From the NCBI GenBank assembly GCA_030068145.1, contig JAPJBO010000525.1:94953-158952 (forward strand): a DNA stretch of 64,000 nucleotides. Reading direction: 5' to 3'. A program made the position numbers and the translations under genes. Positions 12,401 to 20,149 of this stretch are shown here, piece after piece. Numbering within the stretch: position 1 is the stretch's first letter; every line of letters begins with the position of its first letter. The notes below the pieces were generated by a model. It ran no database searches, was not told the origin of the DNA, and saw only the letters and a program-made list of their open reading frames with translations. Source of the stretch: Diplonema papillatum (Eukaryota; Euglenozoa; Diplonemea; Diplonemida; Diplonemidae).

Positions 12401-15400
12401 GGGGTCGTATGAAAACGTGAAAACGAGACATAAATAAGGGGCCGCTGTGCTAAGGGCGGAATCAGGGGGCGTATGATATGAAATGGTGTTCAAATGCAAA
12501 ATGGCAAATATAGGGGTTGTATGACGCGACGGCAAGCCTGCCGCGCACAACTCGCACAGCTACGGGCGCCTCGGTTGAAGGTCGCGGGACCTCTCGGCCG
12601 CTTCCAGGGCGGAGGCGAGGGTCCTCGCGCAGGCCTGGCGGCCTCCCCCTCGCAGGCTTCCAACGCAGCCAGCCCTTCCGAATTTGTCGTAGTAGAGGTC
12701 CAGGGGGCCACCAACACAGTGCTGGTGCTGGTTGGCCGACTGTGCGGAGGTGCACTACCCACGGAAACACCGTGTGGAACCCGTCAGCGTCGAAGAGATG
12801 CTACTTTCATTTGAGGCCGACTCAGGTCGGGTCTGGGACACGGTCTGTACACCCAATATCCTCGTCACACCCACAAGATGAAGGTGGACGGGGAGTGCCT
12901 GCGAAAGCGGATTTCACCTGCTTGGAAGCAGTTCGCCGAGAGCTTCATGGGTCGCTGGAAGCAGTTCGCCGAGAGCGTCATGGGTCGGTGGGCTACCCAT
13001 GGACAGGACCAAGTGGGTGAGCTCCTGGGTGAGAAGTCAGCAGATAATGCTCAGTTTGGTTAGTTGATGGGGCACGTGGAGGTTGGGTGCGACGGGCGTC
13101 ACATATTCAGGTTGGGAATTCTGATCAGCCCCCAAAACGTGAATGTGATCGTGGTATCGGTGACCCTTCAACTACCCAACGCCCAGCATCCATGACAAAG
13201 TTCGTGCAGCCGGACGGATTCCGGAAAGCATGCGCTACCTCGGCCTTCCAACAGAGCACTCAAAAACCAGAACCTGCTGGTTTGCTGGTTTGGGAAAAGG
13301 TAGTATCCTCCTTGATGAGCGTCTCGTGCGACTCCAGTCTTAGTGCCGCAGCGTAAAACGGATATGTAGGAACAACCCAACTGCCTTTGATCTGCCACAT
13401 TTCGTAGGGACAGAGAGGCCCTGTACCACTATGTCTTCTAAGCCTAGCGTCAAAAAAACGACAAACAAAATACTCGAGGGACTGCCTTGTGCTCATTTCG
13501 TTGATCGATCAAAAATACTCGAGGGGCTGCCTTGTGCTTTCTTCGAAGGAGGCTAGAGGGGGAGAAACAATACAACTACAAAATGGGTCTTTTTTGTTGA
13601 ACGCTTACGCCCGCCACTAAACCCAGATTCACCTGTGTTTCGTGTGGGCTACAGCACATTTACCTCCTTTGATCTTTGCAACTGGCAGCCTCCTCAAGTA
13701 TTTCCTACAAAGCAGGTGCTTATACAAAAATATTGCATGCCTAATACTCCAGGGAAAATACTTTCGAAAAGGAGGACTATGGACCTACGGAAGTGGCTGG
13801 TACCACGTGGGTTGCTGCCACCTCCCGTCAAAGAAGTTCTGGACTTGGCTTCTGGGAGGAGCACCCCGGATCCAGCAGCGGCTGCAGCACATCAACATAC
13901 CAAAGAGGAACTTCTTCCTTTGTCCTACTCTCGCGTTCCCACCAACATGCTGCACAAGCGTACGCCATGCCCCAACTGTGTTGTGCGCCAAGACAGCAGC
14001 GAACAGAAAAGGATGCATAGACCGGGACATGTCAGACGTTCATCAAAGACACGACTCCGCAAGCCTCATGTCCACCACCAGCTGGGTACCAGTAGGGACG
14101 GCGAGCGATTCTAGCATCACAAAGAAAGCCGGATACTAGCTTTGGGGAGGGTTATCTTCCGCGTGCGTTGCGTTCCAGGGGAGGAGGACGGTGTGCGCGA
14201 AGGTTACAGCCGGTGGGTGGTTGAGGGCGGAAATCTGCTAAGTGCCCAAAACCCCTGCAAAAAATGTTGGCCGGAAATAAACCTGGCGGTTCTGCCCGGT
14301 TTTTGGGGGGGCGCCAGGTTTATTTCCTGGCCAACATTTTTAGAAATACGGTAATTACAAACGCGTTTTGTTGTGCGTGCCGGTTGATCGTTTTTCACTT
14401 GCATTTGCCGCTGCATGCTACAGTGTGTATATTCAGGTAAGCAATTCTGATCAACCACCAAAACACGCTGCCCACGTCTTTTTAGCCTGCACAATACATT
14501 GAAGGGCAACCCGCAAGATTGTTAGTTTTGTTTGTACGTGCCGGGGGAGGACTAGCCTGCTAGTGGATGATAGTGAGTGAATATGCTCGTTAGGCTAATA
14601 TACTGAGAGGCTGATTATACTCCCAAACACGCTGCCAGCGTTCTCTTTCGTGTTACAATGCATTGTTTTTGTTTGTGCGATTAGACCTGTACGCGTTCAG
14701 GTTCCTTTTTAGCTCTAACAAGTATGCTCACTAAGGAGATGGTTACTGGTTATCGCAAAATATTACCCTCCCCCTACTGTGTATACTGGCTCCGTCTGCT
14801 GCTTCGTCTATACCGTCGCGGATGATGCAAAAATCGAAAGTAGAAAGGTCAGGCAGTGATTCGGTGTGTTTGTCACAATCGTCGTGACGCCTCAGGACAC
14901 GGCTTCAGAAAAAGGGGGCAAGGGTGGGGTGAAGTTACGATGTTTTCGGGATAGCGACGGGGTGGAGTACAAGTGTTAGGTATTCGTCGGATATTTTAAT
15001 CTTCTAAGATCTGCGATCTTATACGATAATAAAATCCTCACTCCTATGCTTGTGTCTGTCACTCTCGTCCACCGCTCCTGATCTGGTTGCCGCGCGCCGT
15101 ATGGTTGGAGTAAAAAGGTGAAGCCAGAAAGCTGCTAATCTTGCTGCTGACCGCATGAAGTGGTTTGGTAGGAAAAGAAACAAGTTTCTTTTCCTACCTA
15201 ATATTCTCCTCCTTGGTGTGCGTCTCGTGCTGCAACTAGCTCCAGTCTCAGTGCCGCTGCGCAAAAGGGTAAGAAGAAAACGAACCAACTGTTAATCTTC
15301 GTGTGTTTGCCACTTTTCCATCGTGGCGCCTCAGGACACGGAAAGCTAGGGGGCGGGATGGTGGGTAAGCAAGAGCGTGAGCGGTTGTGTGATGGAGCGA

Positions 15401-16108
15401 GAGGCCCTGTTTCACAGTATATCATTAGTCGGTTAATATTAATCTTCTAAGACTAGCGTCTTATACGACAAAAAAAAAACGCACCTTTGCCAGTAACTTC
15501 ACTTGGTCGGACTCGATACGAGCGAGCTCGTCGGATTCGGCGGAGCAGAGGGCAGTCCGGCCGTCGTCTTCTCCGCCCAGCACGCCGTCCAGCGCGCGGT
15601 GCTGCCGCTGCAGGCGGGTCTGCTCCTCGCGGCGGGCCTCCGACACACCGGCGACAGACCGCGTCTGCAGGGCTCCGCCGGCTTCGGACTCGTCTTGCGC
15701 GATGCTGGCGCGGGAGCGCGCCTCCCTCCCATGCAGCCCGTCCACCGCGGCGTAAAACGCTCGCGCGTGGGCCGCCCACGCGGCGGAGCCTGAGTCGGCG
15801 AAGAACGAGAGCAGCAGCTGCCGCCGCCCGGCCTCTCCCTCGCGCTCGATACCTTCCCCCAGGATCGACCGCCCGCCCGCCAGCAACCCGGCGGCCGCTT
15901 GGCCCGCGGCGGCCTGCTTCTCCCGAGCGGCCGCCGACAGCAGGGCCTTCGTCGCGTTCGCGAAGAACCGCTCTCTCTTCATCTCCTCGCGGTACTTCTT
16001 CATGGCCGCGGCCGTGCCTTCGTCCTGCTCATGGCTGGCGGAGAGGTCGCGCGAGAGCCGGGTCACCCCGGTTTGCACCGTCGTTTGCAAGTTGTTGAAC
16101 CAGTCCAT
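404..16108 (-). CDS. Coiled-coil and ankyrin-repeat protein, four exons, about 1,081 aa
   Basis: I join four minus-strand exons: 16108-15485, 11270-9946, 8410-7735 and 1024-404. Each junction has GT and AG, and the phases match (0, 2, 0). The start at 16108 is the first ATG of the open frame. Residues 1 to about 720 are Ala/Glu/Arg-rich and read as long coiled coil. A proline-rich linker (seven prolines in a row) follows. The C-terminal region has about four ankyrin repeats. The exon 3/4 join rebuilds one of them: exon 3 ends in ATPLM and exon 4 begins VAAAHSSVSALRALLD; later repeats read RTALHRAVAE and STPLHLAAS. This join is the best evidence that the exons belong together. Ankyrin repeats normally mediate protein binding; no enzymatic domain is seen. 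The last about 15 codons run into a 52-bp tandem repeat, so the true 3' end may be a different splice or lie left of the window. Confidence 0.72.
1078..1340 (-). repeat. Dispersed repeat R2, interrupted by the retrotransposon
   Basis: This copy matches, in reverse, 23403-23697. Shorter copies lie at 28628-28737 and 58095-58260. A shared core is GTTCAACACGTGGTTCGG followed by TTACAGCAC. The YR retrotransposon starts at the copy's edge, in a run of T. Confidence 0.75.
1341..1461 (+). repeat. Split direct repeat A1 of the YR retrotransposon
   Basis: Nearly identical to 5952-6074; the visible difference is one extra A in the right copy. It begins TTTTTACCAAACATG and ends in GCGTTCAACGAAAA. Confidence 0.92.
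1479..1697 (+). CDS. Possible 5' part of gag, out of frame with the rest
   Basis: A 72-codon open frame starting ATGTCTACC just inside A1. It ends where the next frame becomes acidic and gag-like, so a single frameshift may separate it from the main gag frame. No family motif is seen. Confidence 0.35.
   Translation: MSTMLWGTPSRKSRFSYPSELAAAFERVTGSKPLRGVKLLTGEATSFVRSRFSRTEETTVRQLRAVVAGVRL
1927..2616 (+). CDS. Gag-like ORF of the YR retrotransposon
   Basis: A 229-codon frame from the first ATG; the same frame is open from 1624. Upstream of the ATG it encodes an acidic stretch (DTDLEETGEEDEED), then a Pro/Arg/Ser-rich linker. After the ATG comes a short amphipathic helix (MAELRADIAQLKK), a globular middle and a basic Lys/Arg/Thr-rich tail. 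No zinc knuckle is visible. Its position before the recombinase, and its acidic/coil/basic layout, suggest the structural protein of the element. The family assignment is by position only. Confidence 0.55.
   Translation: MEKDRKAEMAELRADIAQLKKAPPAPRATPDAAQSRANSQASENGDALPSVRGGESDYSEGGISVDAPRETVLLDPAFWVNMDRTEKAVLLMELRLHFVVPLTKAPHESGFLLGQLAELLTGVGTSSPEQDEFAVRLARNVIVRLLVLKTGYEVSWDGAQAVSDTFFGAPKVPDYLKKSMDVADTFRKKKPKPETTTTTTRANQEGKGPFRPREKGAKTGSKTAANSGR
2391..3635 (+). CDS. Tyrosine recombinase (YR) of the retrotransposon
   Basis: A 414-codon frame overlapping the end of gag; translation of the real domain probably starts near 2616, because the first about 75 residues look like an out-of-frame shadow of gag. 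The catalytic set is complete: Arg270 in GAARVSDVTRL, His354-x-x-Arg357 in TGHSIRRGA, His380 in VSRHSSLDA and the nucleophile Tyr389 in LVRYLPAG. Spacing from His to Tyr is nine residues, as in the family. It would integrate the circular cDNA without making a target duplication. The C-terminus abuts the start of the RT frame. Confidence 0.9.
   Translation: MGRCAGGKRHVFRRSEGPRLPEKVDGRCRHVSEEETEARNDNHHHQSEPRGQRPISPQGKRRKDRKQDRREQRKVNGNVVCPPCPPSHFPITTFLKGLEAPAKLKRGRPVLVEAPPSKQEMRRVEVAARNHLSLALASSTWRSLESTHRRMLQFKWNWESRSEQEIDVPTAVVLWLTRKMLGEPGRAPIVCSSALQYLQDLKSAQRRVGAPISDSQVVRDFERSLRRQGAMRPTRQAVPATHQDIQRVLRKEAGSQVGLAIALAWAGAARVSDVTRLTVGDVSWEDGFVAVNWSQTKSDPFRLGVTTGLVLSEDWSAELRRHVEGRPPGELILSVSYAQVKAALKRARPELTGHSIRRGALFRLLQKGLHLEEIRRVSRHSSLDALVRYLPAGKLAVARETATSSGLLAVNVLP
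3632..5104 (+). CDS. Reverse transcriptase plus start of RNase H
   Basis: The frame is open from 2471, but recognisable protein starts near 3632, right at the recombinase stop. RT motifs are a GGLRLVADGRKLN block, motif A in AQADAVSWFYQFPL, motif B in VMCMGWNWAP and motif C in VCWVDNFFVIG. Motif C reads V-D-N where most RTs have x-D-D, so the second aspartate is replaced. RNase H begins at LLAWSDASDSEW, giving its first Asp. The frame breaks after HIYLN at 5053, where a 394-bp insert splits RNase H. No ATG lies at the junction; expression may need a frameshift or a fused mRNA. Confidence 0.85.
   Translation: MKKPILPLAPAFPRVRRPKYHHLSPYDPTSLETGGPDIAFPYSQALCIRTTGGSVSVPAAKARGKLAPISTSRLNFDALVCLDTEGVLVGVLDVIRSREAFLGAMRDGARPILDGDPGLPRGLSRFMLRHLPTLESYGVVRARTDACVVLPAFTVEKKSGGLRLVADGRKLNALMKKPPAMLLPGIDDVVSRFLASKFVAQADAVSWFYQFPLEESVSRFFGMNLSGPRGRFTKVQLSVMCMGWNWAPCIAQRTARVLLPESEGVCWVDNFFVIGTSYEEAERRYRRFQHRCQLVGAAMNTHDSMYGRPLSRFEALGLEFDLGVEPSRYRSAPSWVKKFLGGEALAPVMGGSATPRQVFTVFGGVVWFLFSTRRRLCFLRSAMAFLRRAASLLGEGTGSWDDTYDVPSSALYDLRSVLADLSRNEWVTEVDRDRRRLLAWSDASDSEWAVVLETRPELAYQGVFLDPSVHIYLNYTCISLSTLHFANLAK
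5054..5447. other. 394-bp insert interrupting RNase H
   Basis: Removing exactly these bases joins HIYLN to ELLAATQAV, the usual H-I-x-x-x-E-L of RNase H, and restores the frame (394 is 1 mod 3). The ends are not GT-AG, and no terminal inverted repeat or target duplication is obvious. A small hairpin (CTTCGC...GCGAAG) lies near the left end. Confidence 0.6.
5448..5786 (+). pseudogene. RNase H C-terminal part, separated from RT by an insert
   Basis: Reading from ELLAATQAVW, this frame carries the second catalytic acid (Glu of ELLAA), the third (Asp of KVDNQAAVFALKKG) and the fourth (Asp of QRADKYTRG). With the Asp at the end of the RT frame, the catalytic set is complete but split between two frames. 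It stops at TGA 5784-5786, shortly before repeat B1. No methyltransferase domain, as in DIRS, is seen after it. Confidence 0.8.
5863..6152 (+). repeat. Split direct repeats B1-A2-B2 at the right end of the retrotransposon
   Basis: B1 and B2 both read AACAACTCTCTCTTCAC, then five CAT units, and end in GACGAGCTCTTATTTT. A2 lies between them. In known YR elements this arrangement serves a circular intermediate. Confidence 0.9.
6153..6760. other. Gene-free repeat-rich stretch
   Basis: 6150-6215 resembles the inner part of the small element at 9802-9935 (GAGGTGTCATTCAGATG). 6547-6568 and 6653-6670 are GA/CT microsatellites. 6570-6620 is a copy of family R4 (GTGCAGGGACCATCTCTCC). Confidence 0.6.
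6760..7135 (+). repeat. Dispersed repeat R7, copy 1 (potentially structured)
   Basis: About 350 bp closely matching 49725-50035, and more loosely 53098-53432. It contains a strong hairpin, TCAGGGC-ACTC-GCCCTGA, and a conserved CATCATCAGCGCGGA block. No open frame is conserved between copies. Confidence 0.75.
7165..7266. repeat. Small inverted-repeat element bounded by GGTGTCAC/GTGACACC
   Basis: The ends AGTGGTGTCACC and CGTGACACCTTTT are inverted. The interior shares AAGCAGCGGCTG with 9802-9935. No gene is seen between here and the ankyrin exon at 7735. Confidence 0.4.
8425..8660 (+). repeat. R6 repeat copy carrying a nested insertion, beside a splice acceptor
   Basis: The R6 start (ACATTTCCGGAG...GCTTGCACT) is cut by a sequence also found at 15025-15165 (AATCCTCACTCCTATGC), then R6 resumes at GATAAAACGAAG. 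On the minus strand the R6 end lies about 17 nt from the exon 3 acceptor of the ankyrin gene. Confidence 0.65.
8962..8996 (-). pseudogene. Short copy of the 3' end of ankyrin-gene exon 2
   Basis: It repeats the last codons and the splice donor of exon 2 (9946-9980), including the GTGTTCTTTT intron start, inside intron 2. Confidence 0.65.
9148..9630 (-). pseudogene. Partial duplicate of ankyrin-gene exon 2 (3' half)
   Basis: Nearly identical to 9946-10425, including the coiled-coil segment and donor site. It has small indels (for example CATGATGAAG against CATGAAG) that shift the frame. It lies in intron 2, downstream of the intact exon. Confidence 0.85.
9802..9935. mobile_element. 134-bp non-autonomous element with 8-bp target duplication
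   Basis: It is flanked by AAAAGAAC at 9794-9801 and 9936-9943. The uninterrupted site is seen in the related sequence at 8955 (GGAAAAGAACACCTGAG). The ends are imperfect inverted repeats around TGC..AGTTTTG. It sits 10 nt inside intron 2 from the exon 2 donor. Confidence 0.8.
11432..11775 (-). pseudogene. Partial copy of exon 2 (5' part) in intron 1, copy B
   Basis: It matches 10975-11295, including the acceptor and LREKAHGLRRSLATFSTSEA, but lacks an internal Ala-coding block and is frameshifted. Copies C (12090-12415) and D follow in tandem. Confidence 0.85.
11777..11994 (+). repeat. SINE-like repeat R1, copy 1
   Basis: R1 is about 210 bp. It starts near ATACTCGAGGG, has a middle GGGTCTTTTTTGTTGAACGC, then GGGCTACAGCACATTTACC, and ends GCAGGTGCTTATACAAAA. 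This copy lies inside the tandem array of exon-2 duplicates. Confidence 0.85.
12090..12415 (-). pseudogene. Partial copy of exon 2 (5' part), copy C
   Basis: Same unit as copy B, preceded by the shared flank GGGGCGTATGATATGA. It encodes LREKAHGLRRSLATF, then loses frame after FVLY. Confidence 0.85.
12541..12660 (-). pseudogene. Partial copy of exon 2, copy D (short)
   Basis: It carries the same flank and the segment equivalent to exon 2 about 10975-11060, then diverges. Confidence 0.75.
12661..13511. other. Gene-free stretch with repeat fragments
   Basis: 12925-12995 holds a short direct repeat (GAAGCAGTTCGCCGAGAGC twice). 13095-13160 is a fragment of family R10. 13466-13500 is a truncated R1 start. 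No supported gene. Confidence 0.5.
13512..13729 (+). repeat. SINE-like repeat R1, copy 2
   Basis: Full-length R1 copy from ATACTCGAGGGG to GCTTATACAAAAA. Confidence 0.85.
13730..14259. other. No gene recognised
   Basis: Two overlapping plus-strand frames of about 160 codons exist here, but neither has a family motif or biased codon use. Confidence 0.4.
14260..14341. mobile_element. 82-bp hairpin element
   Basis: Arms AAAATGTTGGCC and GGAAATAAACCTGGCG pair with CGCCAGGTTTATTTCC and GGCCAACATTTT around a short G/T-rich loop. It may be a small hairpin transposon or a structured transcript. Confidence 0.75.
14365..14515 (+). repeat. Dispersed repeat R10 with TTCAG|GTAAG core
   Basis: It matches 58255-58400 closely, and 22640-22735, 28265-28370 and 13095-13160 in part. 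Most copies contain a pyrimidine tract and CAG followed at once by GTAAG, then TCTGATCAACCACC. Confidence 0.7.
14838..15020 (+). repeat. Dispersed repeat R8, copy 1
   Basis: R8 contains GACGCCTCAGGACAC and ends TTAATCTTCTAAGA followed by CTTATACGA and an A-rich tail. Other copies: 15280-15479, 28765-28940, 54480-54716, and the end only at 59185-59226. Confidence 0.75.
15280..15479 (+). repeat. R8 repeat, copy 2, abutting an ankyrin-gene splice donor
   Basis: Its A-tail (10 A) ends 5 nt from the exon 1 donor at 15484, so on the minus strand the intron begins GTGCG and then runs into the poly-T of the repeat. Confidence 0.75.
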
Positions 16109-17225
16109 TTTCCTTCCTCGTACGAGCCGGGCTTTCGGCTTGCGGGGCGCCTCTTTCCTTTACATGACACTCCCCCCCACAACGGCAGCGAAAGTGCGTC
16201 GGGCCAGTCCCTCTCCTTGTTTCTTTGGATTTCTTTTGTGTTGCCGACGATCAACCGACGGTGACGTGCAATCTGGCGTTGTATTGCTAATTGGTGCGTT
16301 TGAACCCCTGGTTTTGACAGTAACTGCCAGGTAATTGACAGTAACCGGTATGTATGTGCTTTGGGGTGGCAGGAATTTTTGGCACTTTTGTACTTACCTA
16401 CTAGCAAAATTTCACGTCCTGGGGGGTCGCCAAAAAGGTTTCACCCATTCGTCGCCCTAGTGTGTTCATTTGAAGAGCGAAAGTTTTTGTGCGGCAACGT
16501 TGTCAGGCGGCTGTGGAAGAGAGCTGTGCAGGCATGTGTGTATGCATAGGAAAAAATAATTCCACGGCGATGTTGGCCCGTTCTAAGGTACTCGGCTGTT
16601 CCCTGATGGCCGAAGGTGCGCCTCCAATCTCGGTATCGTCGACAAAGTCCTCCCCACGTGCCCCAAGCCCCAAGTTCGGTTCAAGGGAGGGCTGTCACAT
16701 GCGAAGAGGTAACCGCGAACCGGCGATGCAGATGCTTGCCACAGATTCTTCATCAGCATTCTAACTCAAACAATAACTGTCGAAAACAGTCGATTGCATC
16801 GGTGGGTGGACCGGTTTCCAACTTCTGTCCTGTCTCAATCTGATGCCACCTCGTCTAATTGGCACGTTTCTGTTCTCTCTGCCAGGTTCGTTTGCTGAGT
16901 TGAGGGTACCACTTTGTTTGGGGAGTTGGGGGTTCCACTTCGTCCGCTGAGTTGGGGATTCACTTCGGTGCTCAGCAGAAGGATGATTTCCACGCCTCGA
17001 CGCGCCAACAGCGCTACAGGTCTCAGCAGGAGGAGCTTGCCAAGACCCTCGCGCTGGTTCTGGCTATCTTCTACCCAAAGGGTACCCAGAATGCCAAAAG
17101 TGCCACCACCATGCATCCGCAGAAACAGTAGGCTGCCGAATGTCTGCGGATCCATGGTGGCGCAGCGTATTCTCTCTATGGATTCTCTCTAAGTACAAAA
17201 AGTGTTCACAAAAATAATTTTGACA
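16109..17225. other. Upstream region of the ankyrin gene; no gene seen
   Basis: Contains R12-like sequence (CCGACGATCAACCGACGGTG) near 16240 and an R11-like fragment near 16690-16765. The promoter of the minus-strand ankyrin gene should lie here, but no clear core element is visible. Confidence 0.45.
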
Positions 17226-19140
17226 CCCCCCCGGGTCAATCGCATTTAGTGATGCAGGGTCGAATTTGGTGACGCCGAATTTGGTGACGCTGCTCCGAAT
17301 TTAGTGATGCAGCGCCGAATTTAGTGTTGCAAGGTCGAATTTAGTGACGCAAGTCGAATTTGGTGACGCCGAATTTAGTGACGCAAGTCGAATTTGGTGT
17401 ATTTGAGCCGAATTTAGTGATTTTGGGCCGAATTTAGTGCTGCAGCGTCGAATATGGTGATGCAGATTTTATTTGGTGACACCGCATTTTGGCCGAATTT
17501 GGTGATGTAAGTCGGATTTGGTGGCGCAGGGCCGAATTTAGTGATGCAGCGCCGAATTTGGTGACGCGAGAGCCGGATTTTGGGTCGCGGCGTAGTGATG
17601 CCAGGGTCGAATATGGTGATGCAGGGTCGAATTTGGTGATGCAGGGTCGAATTTGGTGATCGAATTTAGTCGCACAGAGTCGAATTTGGTGACACAGGAC
17701 AACCCACCCAAACCCGCACACCCCGCAAACCCGCATACCCGAACCCGCAAACCCGCATACCCAAACCCCGCATACCCGAACCCGCAAACCCCGCATAGCC
17801 GAACCTGCAAACCCGCATACCCGAGCCCGCAAACCCGGCATACCCTAACCCGCCCGCATACCCTAACCCGCAAACCCTAACCCGCATACCCGCATAGCCG
17901 AACCCGCAAACCCCGATACCCGAACCCGCAAATCCGCATACCCAAACCCCGCATACCCGCAAACCCGCATACCCAAACCCCGCATACCCGAGCCCGCAAA
18001 CCCTAACCCGCATATACTAACCCGCAAAAGCTAACCCGCATACCCGCATAGCCGAACCCGCAAACCCGCATACCCGAGCCCGCAAACCCCGCATACCCTA
18101 ACCCGCATACCCTAACCCGCATACCCTAACCCGCAAACCCTAACCCGCATACCCGCATAGCCGAACCCGCAAACCCCGATACCCGAACCCGCAAATCCGC
18201 ATACCCAAACCCCGCATACCCGCAAACCCGCATACCCAAACCCCGCATACCCGAGCCCGCAAACCCTAACCCGCATATACTAACCCGCAAAAGCTAACCC
18301 GCATACCCGCATAGCCGAACCCGCAAACCCGCATACCCGAGCCCGCAAACCCCGCATACCCTAACCCGCATACCCTAACCCGCATATCCTAACCCGCAAA
18401 CCCTAACCCGCATACCCGCATAGCCGAACCCGCAAACCCCGCATACCCGCATACCCAAACCCCGCATACCCGAACCCGCAAACCCCGCATAGCCGAACCC
18501 GCAAACCCGCATACCCGAGCCCGCAAACCCCGCATACCCTAACCCGCATATCCTAAAAACCCGCAAACCCCGCATACCCGTACCCGCAAACCCGCATACC
18601 CAAACCCCGCAAACCCGAGCCCGCTAACCCGAGCCCGCATACCATGAAATTCGTACTTGCAAACCCCCAAGATAATCAAAAAAATATTCCGTACCTCAAA
18701 AATATTCTGCAACAAATTCGACTTTGCATCACTAAATTCGACCTAGCATCACTAAATTCGAGGGTTCGGTGTCACCAAATTCGGCGCTGTGTCACCAAAT
18801 TTGGTGTCACCAAATTCGACGCTGCAGCACTAAATTCGACGCAGCATCACTAAATTCGGCCTCTACCACCAAATTCGGCATCTACCACTAAATTCGGCCT
18901 CGCATCACTAAATTCGGCGTCACCAAATTCGGCGCAGCATCACTAAATTCGGCGCTGCATCACTAAATCCGGCCCAAAATTCACTAAATTCGGCCCTATA
19001 CCACCAAATTCGGCGCTGTGTCACTAAATTCGGCGCTGCGTCACTAAATTCGGCGTCACCAAATTCGACTTGCGTCACCAAATTGCACTTGCGTCACTAA
19101 ATTCGGCGTCACCAAATTCGAAATAAATCACCAAATTAGA
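17226..19140. mobile_element. Foldback-like structure: inverted minisatellite arms around a telomere-like core
   Basis: The left arm (17226-17695) is built of short direct repeats of CGAATTTAGTGATGC. The right arm (18715-19140) is built of the inverse, GCATCACTAAATTCG. The core (17700-18640) is made of AACCCGCATACCC and CCCTAACCCGCA units. The arms are separately reiterated yet inverted to each other, as in Foldback-type elements. Confidence 0.7.
17700..18640. repeat. Degenerate CCCTAACCCGCA array with 263-bp higher-order repeat
   Basis: Short units AACCCGCA, TACCCGAG and CCCTAACC alternate. The block starting CCCTAACCCGCATATAC at 18001 recurs at 18264. It resembles interstitial telomere repeat but is strongly degenerate. 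Confidence 0.8.
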
Positions 19141-19156
19141 CCCACACCCCCCCCCC

Positions 19157-20145
19157 CTGTTTTTAGAGTTAAAGTTCGCTTGAAATTCCGGGGGTTTACG
19201 GTCTCCGTGTGACCGTTCATGAATGGGTTCTCTTAGAGCAAGACAGGGCTTACGGGTTGTATATTTAGTGCACGCTTTCGTTCTGGTTGCTCCTGCTGCT
19301 GCAACGAGCCCCAGCTCCTTGGTGTATTTTAGTGTGAAAGTTCGCTTGAAACTCCGGGGTTTTGTAACTTTCTGGCCTGCTGTAGATGACATTTCAGCGT
19401 CCAGGGCCGGAGGTCTGCAGTCTGCATTCCGCAAGAGAACTCGAACAAAAAAAGAGCGGATAACCATCGAACAAGACGAAAAACCAGGATGTATTTACAC
19501 AGAAGCCGCCTTCTCTCCCTCTCTCTCTCTTTCTTTACCGCTGCTTCCGACGTTGTGCGTCAGTCTGTTGTCTTGCAACCTTTTTTTCTCAATAGTACAT
19601 TTTTACTGACGGGAACATTTCTGGAACAACAGTTGCACATGAGGGCAGGATGCTTGATATCGGAGGCTCGCGTAACATGGCAGGAATGCCACAGAAAAAG
19701 AGCTCCAGAACACGCCTTGGCCAAACGAAGGTCAGAGCCCATGAGCGCGCAGGAAGAAGGGATGGTGACGTCCGCTCTCCGGACCCGTGGCCTTTTTTCT
19801 CCATGTTTGCGCACTAGCGGAACTCACCTGCTTTGGTAAGTTTCATGTAGAACGCAGCCAACCAACTTCGGTAACGGGATTCAGCGTGAACACTCTCAGT
19901 GGTGCTCTGCGGGGGGGTTGCGTTTGGACCGTTTGAAGACCGAATCGGTGCAACGAAGTGTCAGCTTGGAACTGCTGGTGGTAGTGCGTTGCTCAGGGTA
20001 GTCGAAGGCCTGACAATCTCACCAATGCAACAAATTTACAACTGCTGGTGGTATGCAACGGGTGTGATGGTGGAGGAACGGATTGGGGGCTCCCATTGAA
20101 GGGTCCGTTGAACGGAACTTGCAACGACCGGCCCCATCGGGGCAT
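19157..20145. other. Gene-free stretch with R3 and partial R6 copies
   Basis: 19157-19280 and 19325-19370 carry R3 (AAGTTCGCTTGAAA..CCGG). 19595-19645 is a reversed R6 end (GGGAACATTTCTGGAAC). No supported gene. Confidence 0.5.
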
Positions 20146-20149
20146 CCCG

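Noticed and set aside
17434..18575. Repeat-protein frames reading VCGFGYAGLR
   Set aside because: Translation of the telomere-like minisatellite on the minus strand.
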